Shown: piece by piece, positions 38,315 to 48,077 of the stretch | Layout: the number at the start of each line of letters is the position of its first letter | Position numbering within the stretch: position 1 is the stretch's first letter | Assembly: GCF_000420745.1 (NCBI RefSeq) | Contig: NZ_ATVN01000014.1 | Span: 39,323 to 103,322 of the forward strand | Source: Pseudorhodobacter ferrugineus DSM 5888 | GTDB taxonomy: Bacteria; Pseudomonadota; Alphaproteobacteria; Rhodobacterales; Rhodobacteraceae | Length of the DNA: 64,000 nucleotides | Reading direction: 5' to 3' | Program-made: the position numbers and the translations under genes | Notes under the pieces: generated by a model | What the model saw: the letters and a program-made list of their open reading frames with translations, nothing else | Databases searched by the model: none | What the model was told of the DNA's origin: nothing

Positions 38315-38372
38315 CGGTTACAGATCTATCCCAACTAAAAGCATGCGAAAAGGGTGCGGTCTGTCGCGGCCC

Positions 38373-39506
38373 TCACAGCGGTTCAATATCGCCCTGCGCA
38401 CGCCCTGCATGGAAATCCGCCACAAACGCCACCAGCGTCCCCGCCCCGATCGCCGCCCGCAATCCGGCCATAAGGTCCTGATAATACCGCAGGTTATGCC
38501 AGGTCAGCAGCATCGACCCGATGATCTCGTCCGATTTGATGACATGGTGCAAATAGGCGCGCGAATATTGGCGGCAGGCGGGGCATTCGCAAGCCTCATC
38601 CAACGGGCGCGGGTCATCCTTGTGCCGCGCATTGCGCAGGTTCACCTGCCCGTGCCGTGTCCAGCCCTGCCCCGTGCGCCCCGACCGCGACGGCAGCACG
38701 CAATCCATCATATCAATCCCGCGTTCCACAGCACCCACAATATCATCGGGCTTGCCCACGCCCATCAAATAGCGCGGCTTATCGTGCGGCAACATATCGG
38801 GCGCATAATCGAGCACGCCAAACATCGCCTCTTGCCCCTCGCCCACCGCCAAACCGCCCACGGCATAGCCATCAAACCCGATGGCCTTCAACGCCTCGGC
38901 ACTTTCGGCCCGCAAGTCCTGCGTCACACCGCCTTGCTGAATGCCAAACAGCGCATGTCCCGGCCGGTCGCCAAACGCATCGCGTGACCGCTGCGCCCAG
39001 CGCATCGACAGCGCCATCGACTTGGCCACCTCGGCATCTGTCGCAGGCAAGGCAGGGCATTCGTCAAAACACATCACAATGTCCGACCCCAGCAGCTTTT
39101 GGATCTCCATGCTGCGTTCGGGCGACAGCATATGCTTGGACCCGTCAATATGGCTGGAAAACGTAACACCTTCCTCGGTCAGCTTGCGCAAACTCGCCAA
39201 AGACATCACCTGAAACCCACCCGAATCCGTCAAAATCGGCCGATCCCAGTTCATAAACTTGTGCAACCCGCCCAAGCCCGCAATCCGTTCCGCCGTGGGC
39301 CGCAGCATCAAATGATAGGTGTTGCCCAGCAAAATATCGGCCCCCGTCGCGCGCACCGACTCTGGCATCATCGCCTTGACCGTAGCCGCCGTGCCCACAG
39401 GCATAAAGGCCGGCGTGCGAATATCGCCGCGCGGGGTTGAAATAACCCCCAAACGCGCCCGCCCATCCGTGGCCTTTACGTCAAAGCTGAACCGTTGTCC
39501 CATCAT
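38373..39506 (-). CDS. tgt: Queuine tRNA-ribosyltransferase
   Basis: Tgt exchanges guanine 34 of Asp, Asn, His and Tyr tRNAs for preQ1. The 377-residue protein has [10 protein letters not shown] (nucleophile region), GGLAVGE, and the zinc site [16 protein letters not shown] (C-x-C-x2-C and His, about residue 305). ATG 39506 or 39503 is possible; both follow AAAAGGGG. It lies upstream of ccmA on the same strand with 58 nt between, and is divergent from modA. Confidence 0.96.
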   Translation of the reverse strand: MMGQRFSFDVKATDGRARLGVISTPRGDIRTPAFMPVGTAATVKAMMPESVRATGADILLGNTYHLMLRPTAERIAGLGGLHKFMNWDRPILTDSGGFQVMSLASLRKLTEEGVTFSSHIDGSKHMLSPERSMEIQKLLGSDIVMCFDECPALPATDAEVAKSMALSMRWAQRSRDAFGDRPGHALFGIQQGGVTQDLRAESAEALKAIGFDGYAVGGLAVGEGQEAMFGVLDYAPDMLPHDKPRYLMGVGKPDDIVGAVERGIDMMDCVLPSRSGRTGQGWTRHGQVNLRNARHKDDPRPLDEACECPACRQYSRAYLHHVIKSDEIIGSMLLTWHNLRYYQDLMAGLRAAIGAGTLVAFVADFHAGRAQGDIEPL

Positions 39507-39649
39507 CGTCGCCCCTTTTATGACGGCCCCTTTTGGGCAAATTGCAACCAAAAGCCAAGCCCCTCAGAACAGACGCACCAAAACGCCCCCTTGCGCCCCC
39601 AAGCACCCACAGGGCAATATTCACCCAAACCGCCCCGAAAGGCCCCGAA

Positions 39650-40384
39650 ATGCTGCACCGCGCTGCCTTGCTGATCTGCCTTGCCCTGCCCTTGCAGGCA
39701 AAAACGGCACAGGCCGAAACCGCCCTTGCCGCTGTTGCTGCCAACTTTGCGGATGCCGCCCAAACGCTTGCCACCCAGTTTCAGGCCGAAACGGGGCACA
39801 GCATAGAAATCACCACCGGCTCCACTGGCAAGCTCTACGCCCAAATTACCCAAGGCGCGCCCTATGACCTGCTTTTGTCCGCTGATGCCGCCACCCCTGC
39901 GCGCCTGTACAGCGATGGGCATGGCCGGCCCCAACCCTACGCCATCGGCATCCTGACCCTCTGGGCGCCGAACATGCCAATCAATACTGACCCCACCGTC
40001 ACCTTACAAAGCGACCAAATCCGCCATATCGCCATCGCCAACCCCGATCTGGCCCCCTACGGTCAAGCCGCCATGCAGGCCCTGACCGCGATGGGGCTTG
40101 AAGGTGCCATCGCCGATAAAATCGTCATGGGCCAAAACATCGGCCAAACTTTTGCCTTGGTCGATAGCGGTGCTGCCGAGGCTGGCCTCGTCGCACGCTC
40201 GGCCCTGACCAACCCCAAAGGCTATGTCTGGGATGTGCCCGCAAACCTGTACCCCCCCATCCAGCAACACGCGATCCTTCTGACCCACGGCGCAAACAAC
40301 CCCGCCGCCACAGCCTTCCTCGCCTACCTCACAACGCCCCAAGCCCGCGCCATCATCGCCAACAGCGGCTACGCGCTGCCATGA
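39650..40384 (+). CDS. modA: Molybdate ABC transporter substrate-binding protein
   Basis: A 244-residue periplasmic protein with a signal peptide (MLHRAALLICLALPLQAKTAQA). The family blocks are VAANFADAAQTLA, TTGSTGKLYAQI (oxyanion-binding Ser), PYDLLLSADAATP and GAAEAGLVARSAL. It captures molybdate or tungstate. GAAAGG precedes the ATG at 39650. It overlaps modB by 4 nt. No Moco riboswitch or modE gene is visible next to it. Confidence 0.95.
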   Translation: MLHRAALLICLALPLQAKTAQAETALAAVAANFADAAQTLATQFQAETGHSIEITTGSTGKLYAQITQGAPYDLLLSADAATPARLYSDGHGRPQPYAIGILTLWAPNMPINTDPTVTLQSDQIRHIAIANPDLAPYGQAAMQALTAMGLEGAIADKIVMGQNIGQTFALVDSGAAEAGLVARSALTNPKGYVWDVPANLYPPIQQHAILLTHGANNPAATAFLAYLTTPQARAIIANSGYALP

Positions 40385-41061
40385 CCCTTCCCGATCTTGG
40401 CCCCCTCTGGCTCACCCTCCACCTCGCCGCAATCACCACGGGCCTGCTCCTCCTCCTCGGCACGCCCTTGGCTTGGTGGCTGGCCCAAACCAAGTCCCGC
40501 GCCAAACCAATAATTGAGGCGCTGACCGCCCTGCCCCTTGTGCTGCCCCCCACAGTCCTCGGATTTTACCTTTTGGTCCTGTTCAGCCCCAATTCCACAT
40601 TCGGCGCATTCTGGGTGCAGGTCACAGGCGAAACCCTAACCTTTTCCTTTACCGGCCTTGTCATCGCCTCGATGCTCTATTCCTTGCCCTTCACCGTGCA
40701 ACCCTTGCAATCAGCGTTCGAATCCATTGGCCCCAAACCGCTAGAGGCCGCCGCCATGCTCCGCGCCTCCCCCTTTGACCGCTTTGCAACCGTCGCGGCC
40801 CCCATGGCCAAACGCGGGTTTCTAACGGCCACCGTCCTCAGCTTCACCCATACGCTTGGCGAATTTGGTGTAGTCCTCATGGTCGGCGGCAATATTCCGG
40901 GCAAAACCAAGGTCATCTCGATTGCGATCTATGAACATGTGGAAACCATCAACTATGCAGATGCCCATGTGCTGTCGGCTATCCTGTTGGTGTTTTCCTT
41001 CGTGACCCTCCTGTTGGTCTACAGCCTCAACCGCCAGTTCCCCACAGGGGGGCGGCCCTGA
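40381..41061 (+). CDS. modB: Molybdate ABC transporter permease
   Basis: A 226-residue membrane protein with about five helices and the permease coupling loop EAAAMLRASPFDRFATVAAP. PLVLPPTVLGFYLL and HTLGEFGVVLMVGGNIPG are ModB signatures. Its start overlaps modA by 4 nt and its stop overlaps modC by one base. Confidence 0.96.
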   Translation: MTLPDLGPLWLTLHLAAITTGLLLLLGTPLAWWLAQTKSRAKPIIEALTALPLVLPPTVLGFYLLVLFSPNSTFGAFWVQVTGETLTFSFTGLVIASMLYSLPFTVQPLQSAFESIGPKPLEAAAMLRASPFDRFATVAAPMAKRGFLTATVLSFTHTLGEFGVVLMVGGNIPGKTKVISIAIYEHVETINYADAHVLSAILLVFSFVTLLLVYSLNRQFPTGGRP

Positions 41062-42155
41062 TGCTGTCGCTGGATGTCACCCTTGCCTATCCCAACTTCA
41101 CCTTGGCCATTCGTGAAACCATCCCCGCATCGGGCCTAACCGCCCTCTTCGGTCGCTCTGGGTCCGGCAAATCCACCCTGCTGCGGGTGATCGCAGGGCT
41201 GGACCCCCGCGCCACGGGCCGCATCGCGTGGAATGATACGGTTTGGCAAGATGGCCCCCAATTCACCCCGCCCCACAAACGCGGGCTTGGCTATGTGTTC
41301 CAAGATACCCGCCTGTTTCCGCACCTGACCGTGGCCAAAAACCTTGCCTATGCCGACACGCGCGCCCGCGGCCTGCCCGGCCCCAGCTTGGGTGACATCA
41401 TCACCGCCTTGGACCTTGCCCCCTTGCTGTCCCGCTATCCCAGCACCTTGTCGGGGGGCGAACAATCGCGCGCCGCCATTGGCCGCGCCATGCTCACCCG
41501 TCCCGAAATGCTCTTGATGGATGAACCCTTCGCCGCACTCGATGCCGCCCGCAAGGCCGAGATTCTGCCCTACCTTGAACGCCTGCGCGACCAGATCGGC
41601 ACCCCCATCCTCTACGTCAGTCATAACATGGCCGAGGTGGCGCGCCTTGCCACAAACCTGATGCTGATCGACGCAGGCCGCATCACCCATCACGGGCCCA
41701 TCGAGGCGCTGTTGTCCGACCCAAACGTCGCCCCCGCGCTGGGCTTGCGCGAGGCAGGTTCGGTGATCGAGGCCATCTTGACACGGCACGAGGATGACGG
41801 GCTAAGCCAACTCGCCACCTCCGCAGGCGCGCTTCTCCTCCCGCATGTCAACGCCGCCCTCGGAAGCCGCATCCGCATCCGCATTCTGGCCCAGGATGTC
41901 ATGCTGTCGCGCAGCCGCCCCACGGGCCTGTCGGCCCTCAACATCCTGCCCGCCACCGTGACCGACCTGCGCACAGGCGATGGGCCGGGGGCGTTGGTGC
42001 AACTGCAAATAGGCACAGACCGCATCCTTGCCCGCATCACCCGCCGCTCGGCCACCGCGCTAGACCTGCGCGCGGGCGTCGACTGCTTTGCCATCCTGAA
42101 ATCGGTGTCCGTGGCCCAAGGCAACATCGGCGCCATGCCCCCCCGCGCCTTGTAA
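41061..42155 (+). CDS. modC: Molybdate ABC transporter ATPase
   Basis: A 364-residue ABC ATPase: Walker A FGRSGSGKSTLLR, signature LSGGEQSRAAIGRA, Walker B LLMDEPFAALD, H-loop VSHNMAEV, and a C-terminal TOBE/mop domain (about 290-360: LSALNILPATVTDLR, ILARITRRSA) that binds molybdate for feedback control. Last gene of modABC. Confidence 0.96.
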   Translation: MLSLDVTLAYPNFTLAIRETIPASGLTALFGRSGSGKSTLLRVIAGLDPRATGRIAWNDTVWQDGPQFTPPHKRGLGYVFQDTRLFPHLTVAKNLAYADTRARGLPGPSLGDIITALDLAPLLSRYPSTLSGGEQSRAAIGRAMLTRPEMLLMDEPFAALDAARKAEILPYLERLRDQIGTPILYVSHNMAEVARLATNLMLIDAGRITHHGPIEALLSDPNVAPALGLREAGSVIEAILTRHEDDGLSQLATSAGALLLPHVNAALGSRIRIRILAQDVMLSRSRPTGLSALNILPATVTDLRTGDGPGALVQLQIGTDRILARITRRSATALDLRAGVDCFAILKSVSVAQGNIGAMPPRAL

Positions 42156-42228
42156 CCGATACAAAAAACATATGCCCCTTTCCCTTGCACCCTTTTGCGA
42201 TATGTTCCATCACTCTCGCAGGCGTGTA

Positions 42229-42272
42229 CATACGGATGGCATACGCAAAGCATACGCAAAACATACGCTGGG
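42229..42272. repeat. Four 11-bp tandem repeats upstream of cobS
   Basis: CATACGGATGG, CATACGCAAAG, CATACGCAAAA and CATACGCTGGG follow each other without gaps. Each starts with CATACG, so the motif recurs every 11 bp, one helical turn. The array ends 50 nt before the cobS ATG in the 167-nt gap after modC. It looks like a tandem protein-binding array. Confidence 0.85.
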
Positions 42273-42322
42273 CTTTTCCCCGTTGCAGGAACGCCCGACA
42301 CACTTAAGGAACGGGCAAACCT

Positions 42323-43297
42323 ATGGCTGACGCGCTGATGAAACCGACCGAAGAAATCTCTGTACGCGAGGTTTTCGGGATCGACACCGATATGAAAGTC
42401 AAAGGTTTTGCCGAACCAACCGACCGCGTGCCCGCGATTGACCCGACCTATAAATTCGATCCCGACACGACTTTGGCGATCCTTGCAGGTTACGCCTATA
42501 ACCGCCGTGTCATGGTCCAAGGCTATCACGGCACGGGCAAATCCACCCATATCGAACAGGTTGGCGCGCGGCTGAACTGGCCCACTGTTCGGGTCAATTT
42601 GGACAGCCATATCAGCCGGATCGACCTGATCGGCAAAGACGCGATCAAACTGCGTGATGGCAAGCAAGTTACTGAATTCCATGAAGGAATCCTGCCGTGG
42701 GCGCTGCGCAACCCCGTGGCAATCGTGTTCGATGAATATGACGCAGGCCGCGCCGATGTGATGTTCGTTATCCAGCGCGTGCTGGAACATGACGGCAAAT
42801 TGACGTTGCTGGACCAGAACGAAATCATCACGCCGCACCCGTCCTTCCGCCTGTTCGCTACGGCCAACACCGTCGGTCTTGGCGATACCACGGGCCTCTA
42901 TCACGGCACCCAGCAGATCAACCAAGCCCAGATGGACCGCTGGTCGCTTGTGGCCACGCTGAACTACCTGTCCCATGATGCCGAGGCGGCGATCGTGCTG
43001 GCCAAGAACCCGCATTACAATACCGAAAAAGGCCGCAAGGATATTTCCCAGATGGTCACGGTCGCAGACCTGACCCGCACGGCCTTTATGAACGGCGATC
43101 TGTCCACCGTCATGTCGCCCCGTACCGTCATCACATGGGCCGAAAACGCGCGTATTTTCAAAAACATAGGCTATGCCTTCCGCCTGACATTCCTGAACAA
43201 ATGCGATGAGCTGGAACGCCAAACCGTGGCCGAATTCTACCAGCGTTGCTTTGCCGAGGAACTGCCGGAATCAGCGGCCAGCATGGCGATGAAGTGA
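42323..43297 (+). CDS. cobS: Cobaltochelatase subunit CobS
   Basis: CobS is the AAA+ ATPase of the aerobic cobaltochelatase CobNST that inserts cobalt into hydrogenobyrinic acid diamide. The 324-residue protein has Walker [10 protein letters not shown] (67-75), Walker [11 protein letters not shown] and the sensor [15 protein letters not shown]. It is followed by cobT after a 77-nt gap that contains a large hairpin. cobN is not in the window. Confidence 0.97.
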   Translation: MADALMKPTEEISVREVFGIDTDMKVKGFAEPTDRVPAIDPTYKFDPDTTLAILAGYAYNRRVMVQGYHGTGKSTHIEQVGARLNWPTVRVNLDSHISRIDLIGKDAIKLRDGKQVTEFHEGILPWALRNPVAIVFDEYDAGRADVMFVIQRVLEHDGKLTLLDQNEIITPHPSFRLFATANTVGLGDTTGLYHGTQQINQAQMDRWSLVATLNYLSHDAEAAIVLAKNPHYNTEKGRKDISQMVTVADLTRTAFMNGDLSTVMSPRTVITWAENARIFKNIGYAFRLTFLNKCDELERQTVAEFYQRCFAEELPESAASMAMK

Positions 43298-43298
43298 T

Positions 43299-43353
43299 GT
43301 AGGGTGGGTGCCAACCCACCACCCCTCAAGCGGTGGGTTAACACCCACCCTAC
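43299..43353. repeat. Large inverted repeat between cobS and cobT
   Basis: Arms 43299-43320 and 43332-43353 (22 nt each, 20 matching) with an 11-nt loop. The outer part is GTAGGGTGGGTG / CACCCACCCTAC, the inner part AACCCACC / GGTGGGTT. The first base is 2 nt after the cobS stop. A shorter relative with the AGGGTGGGT core is at 24421-24461, so this is probably a dispersed repeat. Confidence 0.85.
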
Positions 43354-43374
43354 CCCAGCCGATCCGGGATTCTC

Positions 43375-45249
43375 ATGACCAAACCAACCGATAACCCCGC
43401 CGATCCGTTCAAAAAGGCCTTGGCCGAGGCGACCAAAGTCATGGCCGATGACCCGGACATGACCGTCACCTATTCGGTGGATCCGTCGGGCATGACCAAA
43501 GAAGGCGTGCGATTACCACAGGTTAGCCGCCGCATGACCCGCGATGAGGTGCTGCTGGCCCGTGGCACTGCCGATGCCTTTGCTTTGCGCCGCAAGTTCC
43601 ATAATGATGCCACCGCCGCCAAATACGCGCCCACCGGCACCCTCGCGCGTGAGATTTATGAGGCGATGGAAACCGCGCGCTGTGAGGCCGTTGGCGCCCG
43701 CGCCATGCCCGGCACCGCTGGTAATATCGACGCCAAAATCGGACATGAGGCCGCGCGCAAAGGCTATGCCGAGATCACCCAAGCCACCGACGCGCCCTTG
43801 CCCGTCGCCGCAGGTTACCTGATCCGCCACCTTGCCACGGGCCGCGATTTGCCAAAAGGCGCGGATAACGTGATGAACCTCTGGCGCGGTTTTATCGAGG
43901 ACAGCGCGTCCGAAACCCTTGAAAACATTGATCATGTTCTGGCAGACCAAGCTGCCTTTGCCCGCCTTGCCCGCAAGGTAATCTCTGATCTCGGCTATGG
44001 CGACCAGTTGGGCGATGACCCCGACGCGCCGGATGAGGATGAAGAGTCCGGCGACGATGCGCAGCAAGACGACGAACAGCAAGAAAGCTCTGGTGACGAC
44101 GAAAGCGAGGAAGACGATAGCGAATCCTCGCCGGAACGGTCCCAAGAAGAGCAGCAAGACGCGTCCCAAGCGCAAGTGTCCGAAGACGATATGTCGGACA
44201 TGGAAGAAGGCGAAGAGACCGAGATGCCCGAAGGCGAGGCCCCGATGGAGCCCCCGCCCCCCGCCGCCCATTCCGATGCGGACCCGAACTACGCCGTCTA
44301 TACCACGGATTTTGATGAAGAAATCCGCGCCGAAGACTTGGCCGAGGCCGCCGAATTGGAACGCCTGCGCGCCTATCTCGACCAACAGCTGGAACCCCTG
44401 AAAGGTGCTGTGTCGCGCCTTGCCAACAAGCTGCAGCGCCGTCTGCAAGCGCAGCAAAACCGCAGCTGGTTGTTTGACTTGGAGGAAGGCACGCTGGATG
44501 CAGGCCGCCTTGCCCGTGTGATCGCAAACCCCACCACGCCCCTTTCGTTCAAGCAGGAAAAAGACACCGAATTTCGCGATACTTGCGTTACCCTGCTATT
44601 GGATAACTCCGGTTCCATGCGCGGTCGCCCGATTTCCATCGCCGCAATTTGCGCCGATGTTTTGGCCCGCACGTTGGAACGCTGTTCGGTCAAGGTCGAA
44701 ATCCTCGGCTTTACCACCCGTGCCTGGAAAGGCGGGCAAAGCCGCGAACGTTGGTTGGGGGCGGGCCGTGTGCAACAGCCCGGCCGCTTGAACGACCTGC
44801 GCCACATCATCTATAAATCCGCCGACGCCCCTTGGCGCCGCGCGCGGCCCAATCTAGGGCTGATGATGAAGGAAGGGTTGCTGAAGGAAAACATCGACGG
44901 CGAGGCGCTGGAATGGGCCCACCGCCGCATGATGGCCCGCCCAGAGGCGCGCAAAATCCTGATGGTTATTTCCGATGGCGCACCGGTAGACGACTCAACT
45001 TTGTCCGTTAACCCCGCGAATTATCTGGAAAAACACCTACGCGATGTGATTGCCATGGTGGAAAAGAAAAAGGCTGTCGAGTTGATAGCAATCGGGATAG
45101 GCCATGATGTGACCCGCTATTATAACCGCGCAGTGACCATCACCGATGTGGAACAATTGGCGGGTGCGATGACCGAACAGCTTGCCGGATTGTTTGACAC
45201 CGATCCGCGCAAACGCGCGCGGGTGCTGGGCATGCGAAAGGTCGGCTAA
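43375..45249 (+). CDS. cobT: Cobaltochelatase subunit CobT
   Basis: The 624-residue CobT partners CobS in the chelatase. It has an N-terminal helical domain, a very acidic linker (about 220-305, rich in Asp, Glu, Ser) and a C-terminal von Willebrand A domain with the MIDAS motif [11 protein letters not shown] (about 407-417). The end VLGMRKVG is usual. The ATG of the aminopeptidase gene begins directly after its TAA. Confidence 0.97.
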   Translation: MTKPTDNPADPFKKALAEATKVMADDPDMTVTYSVDPSGMTKEGVRLPQVSRRMTRDEVLLARGTADAFALRRKFHNDATAAKYAPTGTLAREIYEAMETARCEAVGARAMPGTAGNIDAKIGHEAARKGYAEITQATDAPLPVAAGYLIRHLATGRDLPKGADNVMNLWRGFIEDSASETLENIDHVLADQAAFARLARKVISDLGYGDQLGDDPDAPDEDEESGDDAQQDDEQQESSGDDESEEDDSESSPERSQEEQQDASQAQVSEDDMSDMEEGEETEMPEGEAPMEPPPPAAHSDADPNYAVYTTDFDEEIRAEDLAEAAELERLRAYLDQQLEPLKGAVSRLANKLQRRLQAQQNRSWLFDLEEGTLDAGRLARVIANPTTPLSFKQEKDTEFRDTCVTLLLDNSGSMRGRPISIAAICADVLARTLERCSVKVEILGFTTRAWKGGQSRERWLGAGRVQQPGRLNDLRHIIYKSADAPWRRARPNLGLMMKEGLLKENIDGEALEWAHRRMMARPEARKILMVISDGAPVDDSTLSVNPANYLEKHLRDVIAMVEKKKAVELIAIGIGHDVTRYYNRAVTITDVEQLAGAMTEQLAGLFDTDPRKRARVLGMRKVG

Positions 45250-47046
45250 ATGCACCAAACCTTCAACGCCACCGCCACTCCGGCCCAAGGCCCCGCCCGC
45301 CTTGCGCAGCTGCGCAAAACCCTTGCAGCGCAAGGACTTGCAGGTTTCATCATTCCCCGTGCCGATGCCCACCAAGGCGAATATGTCGCCGCGCGGGACG
45401 AGCGTTTGCAATGGCTGACAGGGTTCACCGGATCGGCAGGGTTTTGCATCGTTTTGACCGACGTGGCAGGCGTGTTCATCGACGGTCGCTACCGTACGCA
45501 GGTCAAGGGTCAGGTTGATCTTGCCCATTTCACCCCCGTACCTTGGCCCGAGGTAAAACCTGGCCCCTGGATCGCCGATCATCTGGCGCAAGGCGCCATC
45601 GGTTTTGACCCGTGGCTGCATACCAAGGATGAGATTTCGGCAATTGAGAAAACACTTGAAGAAACGGGCGTAACCCTTTGTGCTGCAAGCAATATGGTCG
45701 ATGCGATTTGGCCGGATCAACCAGATGCACCTTTGGGCAAAGCGTTCATCCATCCCGATACGCTTGCAGGCAGCACCAGCACCCAAAAATGCACAGACAT
45801 CGCCACCGAACTGCGCAAATCGGGGCAATCGGCAATGGTTATCACGCTACCGGATTCTCTGTGCTGGTTGCTGAACATTCGCGGTGCGGACGTGCCCCGT
45901 AACCCCATCGTCCACGGCTTTGCCATTCTTCACTGTAACGCCTCTGTCTCGCTCTTCGCCGACCCAGACAAATTCGACCCAACCACCCGCGCCCATCTTG
46001 GCCCGCAAGTCACGATCCGCCCGCCATCTGCCTTCATGCCCGCGCTGCGCACCTTGCAAGGCCCTGTGCGCGTTGACCGTGCCACCGCCCCTGTGGCTGT
46101 GTCCTTGGAGCTGGCCGAGACGGGCATCGACATCGCTTGGGGCGATGACCTGTGCCGCCTGCCCAAAGCCTGCAAAACCGAGGCCGAGATTGCGGCGACC
46201 CGCGCGGCGCATCTGCGCGACGGGGCCGCGATGGTCGAATTTCTGTGCTGGCTGGATGCCGAGGCTCCCAAAGGCGGGCTCACCGAAATTGACGTGGTTA
46301 CAGCGCTCGAATCCTTCCGCCGCGCGACGAACCAGTTGCATGACATCAGCTTTGATACCATCTGCGGCGCAGGCGAACATGGCGCGATCATGCATTACCG
46401 TGTGACCACCGAAAGCAACCGCGCGGTGACGTCGGGCGAATTGCTTTTGGTGGACAGCGGCGCGCAATACGTTGATGGCACCACCGATATCACCCGCACG
46501 ATGGCGATTGGCCCCGTGCCCGATGGGGCCGCCGCCGCCTATACCCGCGTGTTGCAAGGCATGATCGCCATTTCCCGTGCCCGCTGGCCCCGTGGCCTTG
46601 CAGGCCGAGATCTGGATCCTTTGGCGCGCTATCCCCTTTGGCTGGCGGGCATGGATTTTGATCATGGCACCGGCCACGGCGTTGGTGCGTTTTTGTCAGT
46701 CCATGAAGGCCCGCAGCGGATTAGCAAGGTGTCAGACGTACCGTTGCAACCCGGAATGATCCTGTCGAATGAGCCGGGCTATTACCGCGAAGGGGTCTTT
46801 GGCATCCGGCTGGAAAACCTGATCGTCGTCACCCCTGCGCCGAAACTGGCCGATGACCGCGACCAGCTTTGCTTTGAAACCCTGACCTTTGTGCCGCTTG
46901 ACCGCAGGCTGATTGATACGGCCCTGCTGGCACCCGGTGAAAAGGACTGGCTGAACGCCTATCATGCTCAGGTCATGGACAAGCTGGGCACACGGCTGTC
47001 AAGCGCCGCCAAGGCCTGGCTTGCCTCCGCAACAGCCCCGCTTTAG
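45250..47046 (+). CDS. pepP: Aminopeptidase P family protein (M24B)
   Basis: A 598-residue cytosolic Xaa-Pro aminopeptidase with two N-terminal creatinase-like domains and a C-terminal pita-bread domain. The dimetal residues are in LLVDSGAQYVDGTTDITRTM (two Asp, about 401 and 412), GTGHGVGAFLSVHEGP (His about 475) and SNEPGYY / RLENL (two Glu). The three-domain length matches the eukaryotic-like APP1 group. It starts right after cobT (TAAATG). The same fold is used by DddP at 23073, but the two sequences are not close. Confidence 0.93.
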   Translation: MHQTFNATATPAQGPARLAQLRKTLAAQGLAGFIIPRADAHQGEYVAARDERLQWLTGFTGSAGFCIVLTDVAGVFIDGRYRTQVKGQVDLAHFTPVPWPEVKPGPWIADHLAQGAIGFDPWLHTKDEISAIEKTLEETGVTLCAASNMVDAIWPDQPDAPLGKAFIHPDTLAGSTSTQKCTDIATELRKSGQSAMVITLPDSLCWLLNIRGADVPRNPIVHGFAILHCNASVSLFADPDKFDPTTRAHLGPQVTIRPPSAFMPALRTLQGPVRVDRATAPVAVSLELAETGIDIAWGDDLCRLPKACKTEAEIAATRAAHLRDGAAMVEFLCWLDAEAPKGGLTEIDVVTALESFRRATNQLHDISFDTICGAGEHGAIMHYRVTTESNRAVTSGELLLVDSGAQYVDGTTDITRTMAIGPVPDGAAAAYTRVLQGMIAISRARWPRGLAGRDLDPLARYPLWLAGMDFDHGTGHGVGAFLSVHEGPQRISKVSDVPLQPGMILSNEPGYYREGVFGIRLENLIVVTPAPKLADDRDQLCFETLTFVPLDRRLIDTALLAPGEKDWLNAYHAQVMDKLGTRLSSAAKAWLASATAPL

Positions 47047-47471
47047 CCCGCCATCTCGGCCGCTGCCGTCTCACGGATCCGTTCCACCATCGCGCGCACG
47101 CCGTTGGACCTCTGCGACGACAAATGCTCATCCAGCCCCAGCCGCGCCAGTTCGGCAGGAGCGTCGATTGTCATCACCTCATCCACCGTGGCACCCGCAT
47201 AAAGCGCATGCAAAACCGCGATCAGCCCGCGCACAATCATCGCATCGCTTTCGCCTTCAAAACCGAACACAGCCGCCTTGCCCTGCCCTGAAATCACGGG
47301 CCGCAGCCACACTTGGCTGGCACAGCCGTCAACCTTTAGCGCGGGCACCTTGAACGCCTCGGCCAAAGCGGGCATTTCCTTGCCCAAGGCAATCACGTGG
47401 CGGTAACGCTCTTCCCAATCCTCAAGAAACTCGAATGTTTCGGCAATATCTTCGAATGCGGCGCTGGCCAT
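47043..47471 (-). CDS. sufE: Cysteine desulfuration protein SufE
   Basis: A 142-residue sulfur carrier that takes persulfide from SufS for Fe-S assembly. The acceptor Cys50 is in VDGCASQVWL; EFLEDWEERYRHVIALG is the family start block. The ATG at 47471 follows GGAG; a longer frame to 47567 adds residues without conservation. It overlaps the convergent aminopeptidase gene by 4 nt. Other suf genes are not here. Confidence 0.95.
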   Translation of the reverse strand: MASAAFEDIAETFEFLEDWEERYRHVIALGKEMPALAEAFKVPALKVDGCASQVWLRPVISGQGKAAVFGFEGESDAMIVRGLIAVLHALYAGATVDEVMTIDAPAELARLGLDEHLSSQRSNGVRAMVERIRETAAAEMAG

Positions 47472-47618
47472 TCCGTCTGCTCCGATTGCAATTTTCAACA
47501 GAGGTAGCGCCTTCGCGGCCTCAGGTCCAGCAATTGGCAACATTTCCTCGCAGCAAGTGCTTTTCAAACGCTTCGCTTTGGGCTACCCAATAAGCAGAGC
47601 TGAACGGGAAGAGCCGCA

Positions 47619-48068
47619 ATGAACACACCACTGGTCGCAACACTCTGCGCAACATTGGCCCTAGGGGCTTGCTCGTCTATCAGCAATTCGCGCCTGAACC
47701 CGTTCAATTGGTTTGGCGGTTCCGAAGAAACCGTCACCCTTTTGGTTGAGGCGCCACAAGACAGCCGTTTGCTGGTGTCCCAAGTCACCGACCTTACGCT
47801 GGAAAGAATGCCGGGCGGCGTGATTATTCGCGCAACCGGCCTGCCCCCAACCCAAGGCTATTGGGAAGCCGAGCTTGTGGCTCGCCCCGTTGACGATGGT
47901 CAGATCACATTCGATTTCCGCGTGTTCCCACCGATCACGGCGCAGATCTCGTCAACCCCGCAGTCGCGTGAAGTGACCGTCGCGACCTATCTGTCGAATA
48001 TCAAACTCGATTCCATTCGCCAGATCACCGTGCAAGGTGCCAACAACGCCCGCACCAGCCGCCGTTAA
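47619..48068 (+). CDS. Predicted lipoprotein of unknown function
   Basis: A 149-residue exported protein with a lipobox (LALGAC, Cys at about 18) and a mature part rich in beta strands (VTLLVEAPQDSRLLV, RMPGGVIIRATGL, YWEAELVARPVDDGQITFDF). It is divergent from sufE and convergent with the sensor kinase. I do not recognise the family. Confidence 0.75.
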   Translation: MNTPLVATLCATLALGACSSISNSRLNPFNWFGGSEETVTLLVEAPQDSRLLVSQVTDLTLERMPGGVIIRATGLPPTQGYWEAELVARPVDDGQITFDFRVFPPITAQISSTPQSREVTVATYLSNIKLDSIRQITVQGANNARTSRR

Positions 48069-48077
48069 CCCGCCCGA

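Noticed and set aside
39507..39649. Moco riboswitch before modA
   Set aside because: The 143-nt gap lacks recognisable conserved stems and is shared with the divergent tgt promoter.
42229..42272. CRISPR array
   Set aside because: Repeats are 11 bp without spacers; no cas genes in the window.
42156..42322. Cobalamin riboswitch before cobS
   Set aside because: No B12-box-like sequence is visible; the region is explained by the CATACG tandem repeats.
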